Shown here piece by piece: positions 13,677-15,887 of a stretch of DNA of 15,887 bases. The stretch spans positions 1 through 15,887 of the forward strand of contig DATHBP010000071.1 of the NCBI GenBank assembly GCA_035296085.1. The letters run 5' to 3'. Under the pieces are notes generated by a model. That model worked only from the letters and a program-made list of their open reading frames with translations. It made no database searches and had not been told where the DNA came from. Position 1 is the first letter of the stretch. Every line of letters starts with the position of its first letter. The DNA is from DATHBP01 sp035296085. Lineage in GTDB: Bacteria; Actinomycetota; Actinomycetes; Propionibacteriales; Nocardioidaceae. Both the position numbers and the translations under genes were made by a program.

Positions 13677-15304
13677 CGAGTCCACGTTCCACCGGCAAGC
13701 TGGCGCTCGACCCGGTCGTCGTCCGCAAGGCGCGCCGCCTGGCGGCGCAGGCCGGGCGTCCGATCGTGGAGCTCGCCAAGCGGCACACCACCGTCTCCGT
13801 CGAGCGTGCGACCCTGCGGCTGGCCGGGCTGAGCGGGGCAGACCCGGACGGAATTCCCTGGGTCAACCGGCTCGTCGACGCGGTTCGTGGCGACGTAGGA
13901 CTCGAGCACGGCGTGGCGACGCCGGTCTGGCATGCCCTCGCGCGCGAGAACCTCGGCGACCTCACGACGCTCGCGGAGAAGGCATCCGCCGGTTCGGTCC
14001 GCTTCGCCCTCCCCGAAGGCAGGGACGCCACCCGGGCCAAGGCAGCCGCCCGCCGCTCCGTCGGCGCCGGACTCAAGCGCGTGGACGCCCGCCGTCGCGA
14101 ACGTGACCGACTGGTGAAGCGCTACGGCAACCCGCCGCAGCCCTGGATCTACCTCATCGTCGCCACCGGAGACATCTACGAAGACATTCCGCAGGCCCAG
14201 GCGGCGGCGCGCGAAGGCGCGGACGTGATCGCGGTCATCCGTTCGACCGGACAGTCGCTGCTCGACTACGTGCCCGAAGGCGCCACCCGGGAAGGGTTCG
14301 CGGGCACCTACGCCACCCAGGAGAACTTCCGGTTGATGCGGTCGGCACTCGACGACGTCAGCGGCGAGCTGCGGCGCTATGTGCGGCTCACCAACTACGC
14401 GTCCGGGCTGTGCATGCCGGAGATCGCCGCCCTGGCCGGACTCGAGCGGCTCGACATGATGCTGAACGACTCGATGTACGGCATCTTGTTCCGCGACATC
14501 AACCCCGTTCGTACATTCGTCGACCAGCGCTTCTCCCGCCAGGTGCACGCCCGCGCCGGCATCATCATCAACACCGGTGAGGACAACTACCTCACCACCG
14601 CCGACGCGGTCGAGGCCGCGCACACGGTCACCGTCAGCCAGCTGCTCAACGAGTTCTTCGCCAAGGAGGCGGGGCTGCGCGACGACCAGCTGGGGCTCGG
14701 CCACGCCTTCGAGGTCAACCCCGAGCTGGCGGACAGCTTCCGGCTCGAGCTGGCACACGCCTTGCTGGCCCGCGAGCTGTTCCCGGCGGCGCCGCTGAAG
14801 TGGATGCCGCCGACGCGCCACATGACCGGCGACGTCTTCCGCGGCTACCTGCTCGACGGGTTCTTCAACCTGGCCGGTGCCTTGACCGGCCAGGGCATCC
14901 TGCTTGTCGGCATGATGACCGAAGCGGTGGTGACCCCCTGGCTCTCCGACCGTGACCTCGCGTTGCAGAACGTCCGCTACGTGCTGCAGGCCGCAGGCAA
15001 GCTGCACGAGGACTTCCGGCCGCAGCCGGACGGGTTCATCGCGCAGCGCGCGGCACAGGTGCTGGCAGAGGCCATCGAGCTGCTGGAGCAGATCCTCGCG
15101 CACAAGGGCGAGGCCGGCCTGCTCGACGCAATCGCCGACGGCACGTTCGGGCTGATGCGCCGACCGGCCGACCGGGGGAGGGGCCTCGACGGCGTCGCCG
15201 CGAAGTCCGGCGCGTACTACAACCCTGCGACTGTGCTGCTCGAGGAAGCCCAACAGGCGCAAGCCCGACCCGACCCTGCTCGACTGGTCGAGTCGCAGCG
15301 ATGA
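13673..15304 (+). CDS. kamD: Lysine/beta-lysine 5,6-aminomutase alpha subunit
   Basis: The large subunit of the adenosylcobalamin- and PLP-dependent enzyme that moves the terminal amino group of L-beta-lysine (or D-lysine) from C6 to C5, giving 3,5-diaminohexanoate. At 543 residues it is slightly longer than the ~516 of the clostridial protein. Conserved blocks include RSTGQSLLDYVPEGAT (190-205), GTYATQENFRLMRS (211-224), MLNDSMYGILFRDIN (263-277), GEDNYLTTADA (302-312) and KWMPPTRHMTGDVFRG (376-391). These belong to the TIM-barrel catalytic subunit. The ATG overlaps the amidohydrolase stop (ATGA), and its own stop overlaps kamE in the same way, as expected for two subunits made in equal amounts. 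Confidence 0.94.
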   Translation: MTSPRSTGKLALDPVVVRKARRLAAQAGRPIVELAKRHTTVSVERATLRLAGLSGADPDGIPWVNRLVDAVRGDVGLEHGVATPVWHALARENLGDLTTLAEKASAGSVRFALPEGRDATRAKAAARRSVGAGLKRVDARRRERDRLVKRYGNPPQPWIYLIVATGDIYEDIPQAQAAAREGADVIAVIRSTGQSLLDYVPEGATREGFAGTYATQENFRLMRSALDDVSGELRRYVRLTNYASGLCMPEIAALAGLERLDMMLNDSMYGILFRDINPVRTFVDQRFSRQVHARAGIIINTGEDNYLTTADAVEAAHTVTVSQLLNEFFAKEAGLRDDQLGLGHAFEVNPELADSFRLELAHALLARELFPAAPLKWMPPTRHMTGDVFRGYLLDGFFNLAGALTGQGILLVGMMTEAVVTPWLSDRDLALQNVRYVLQAAGKLHEDFRPQPDGFIAQRAAQVLAEAIELLEQILAHKGEAGLLDAIADGTFGLMRRPADRGRGLDGVAAKSGAYYNPATVLLEEAQQAQARPDPARLVESQR

Positions 15305-15887
15305 GCGGGGCGAAGATCGTGCGGCCGTACGGGGACACCACCGGGGACGGCATGGTGCAGGTGTCGTTCACGCTGCCACTTCCGCACGACAAGCGTGCCG
15401 AAGGCGCAGCCGCCCAGCTGGCCGCCAAGATGGGCATAGATCCGGCGCTGGTGGTGCATGCCAAGGCCATGGGGCCCGACTTCACGTTCTTCGTCGTCTA
15501 CGGCCGCAGCAACCACCTCGTCGATGTCTCCGCCGTGACGGTGCTGGAACGTGACTATCCGCTGCTCAGCCCCAAGGAGGCCAACCTCGCGATCCGCAAG
15601 GGGCTGCGCCGCCGGCTCGTCGTTCTCGGCGCGTGCATCGGCACCGACGCGCACACCGTCGGCATCGATGCGATCCTGAACATCAAGGGCTTCGCGGGCG
15701 AGAAGGGCCTGGAGTACTACCGGGAGCTGCGTGTGGTCAACCTCGGCGCTCAGGTGTCTGTCCCAGAGCTCGTCGCCCAGGCACACGCCGAGCGGGCGGA
15801 CGCCGTGCTGGTCTCCCAGGTCGTCACCCAACGCGATGCGCATGTGCACAACACCAAGGAGATGTCGGCCGCCTTCCGGGAGGCATA
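15301..15887 (+). CDS. kamE: Lysine/beta-lysine 5,6-aminomutase beta subunit (partial, cut by window end)
   Basis: The small, B12-binding subunit; 195 codons are present before the right edge cuts the gene, and about 60-70 residues are expected to be missing. The ATG overlaps the kamD stop as ATGA. The cobalamin motif DxHxxG is visible as GTDAHTVG, with His118 as the cobalt ligand. Eleven residues further, Lys129 in NIKG matches Lys144 of the Clostridium sticklandii enzyme, which holds PLP; that enzyme's His133-Lys144 spacing is also eleven. Both cofactor sites are therefore intact. The N-terminal segment (VQVSFTLPLP and following) is the usual accessory domain of this subunit. Confidence 0.94.
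   Translation, partial: MSGAKIVRPYGDTTGDGMVQVSFTLPLPHDKRAEGAAAQLAAKMGIDPALVVHAKAMGPDFTFFVVYGRSNHLVDVSAVTVLERDYPLLSPKEANLAIRKGLRRRLVVLGACIGTDAHTVGIDAILNIKGFAGEKGLEYYRELRVVNLGAQVSVPELVAQAHAERADAVLVSQVVTQRDAHVHNTKEMSAAFREA

Noticed and set aside
13649..15262. A 537-codon minus-strand open frame antisense to kamD
   Set aside because: Shadow of kamD in GC-rich DNA; no start signal or domain is visible.

Overview
The window reads as chromosomal DNA from a high-GC actinobacterium. Support comes from strong G/C bias at third codon positions, GTG starts, 1-4 nt gene overlaps, a HelY-type helicase, an LpqY-SugABC-like transporter and actinobacterial-type lysine aminomutases. I cannot name a genus. No rRNA, tRNA, CRISPR array, insertion sequence or phage gene is visible. 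The window is almost fully coding: no gene-free stretch exceeds about 100 bp, and both ends cut through genes.

Left part (1-4422) is housekeeping. It holds the C-terminal part of a Ski2/Mtr4-type helicase (helY), a 232-residue protein of unknown function, a stand-alone 5'-3' exonuclease of the PolA N-terminal/FEN type on the minus strand, and a divergent M24 (Xaa-Pro) peptidase. Only 24 bp separate the two divergent starts.

Middle part (4522-9382) is a compact plus-strand block: a lipoprotein sugar-binding protein, two permeases and an ATPase, all resembling the mycobacterial trehalose importer LpqY-SugA-SugB-SugC. An Lrp/AsnC-family regulator begins 5 bp after the ATPase. The ATPase ends in an unusual Gly/Thr-rich tail encoded by a 15-bp tandem repeat.

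Right part (9461-15887) is a lysine (beta-lysine) catabolic locus. On the minus strand, kamA encodes lysine 2,3-aminomutase (L-lysine to L-beta-lysine). Divergent from it, across 50 bp, is an operon of kdd (3,5-diaminohexanoate dehydrogenase), a YtcJ-like amidohydrolase, kamD and kamE (B12-dependent lysine/beta-lysine 5,6-aminomutase), each joined to the next by a 4-nt overlap. Together KamA, KamDE and Kdd would convert lysine to 5-amino-3-oxohexanoate. The next enzymes, Kce and Kal, are not in the window and may lie beyond its right edge.

The best leads are the amidohydrolase built into the kam operon (no such step exists in the textbook pathway), the altered cofactor loop in KamA, the Lrp-type regulator next to this locus with a palindrome between the divergent kam promoters, a nested hairpin between the convergent lrp and kamA genes, and the repeat-encoded tail on the ATPase.
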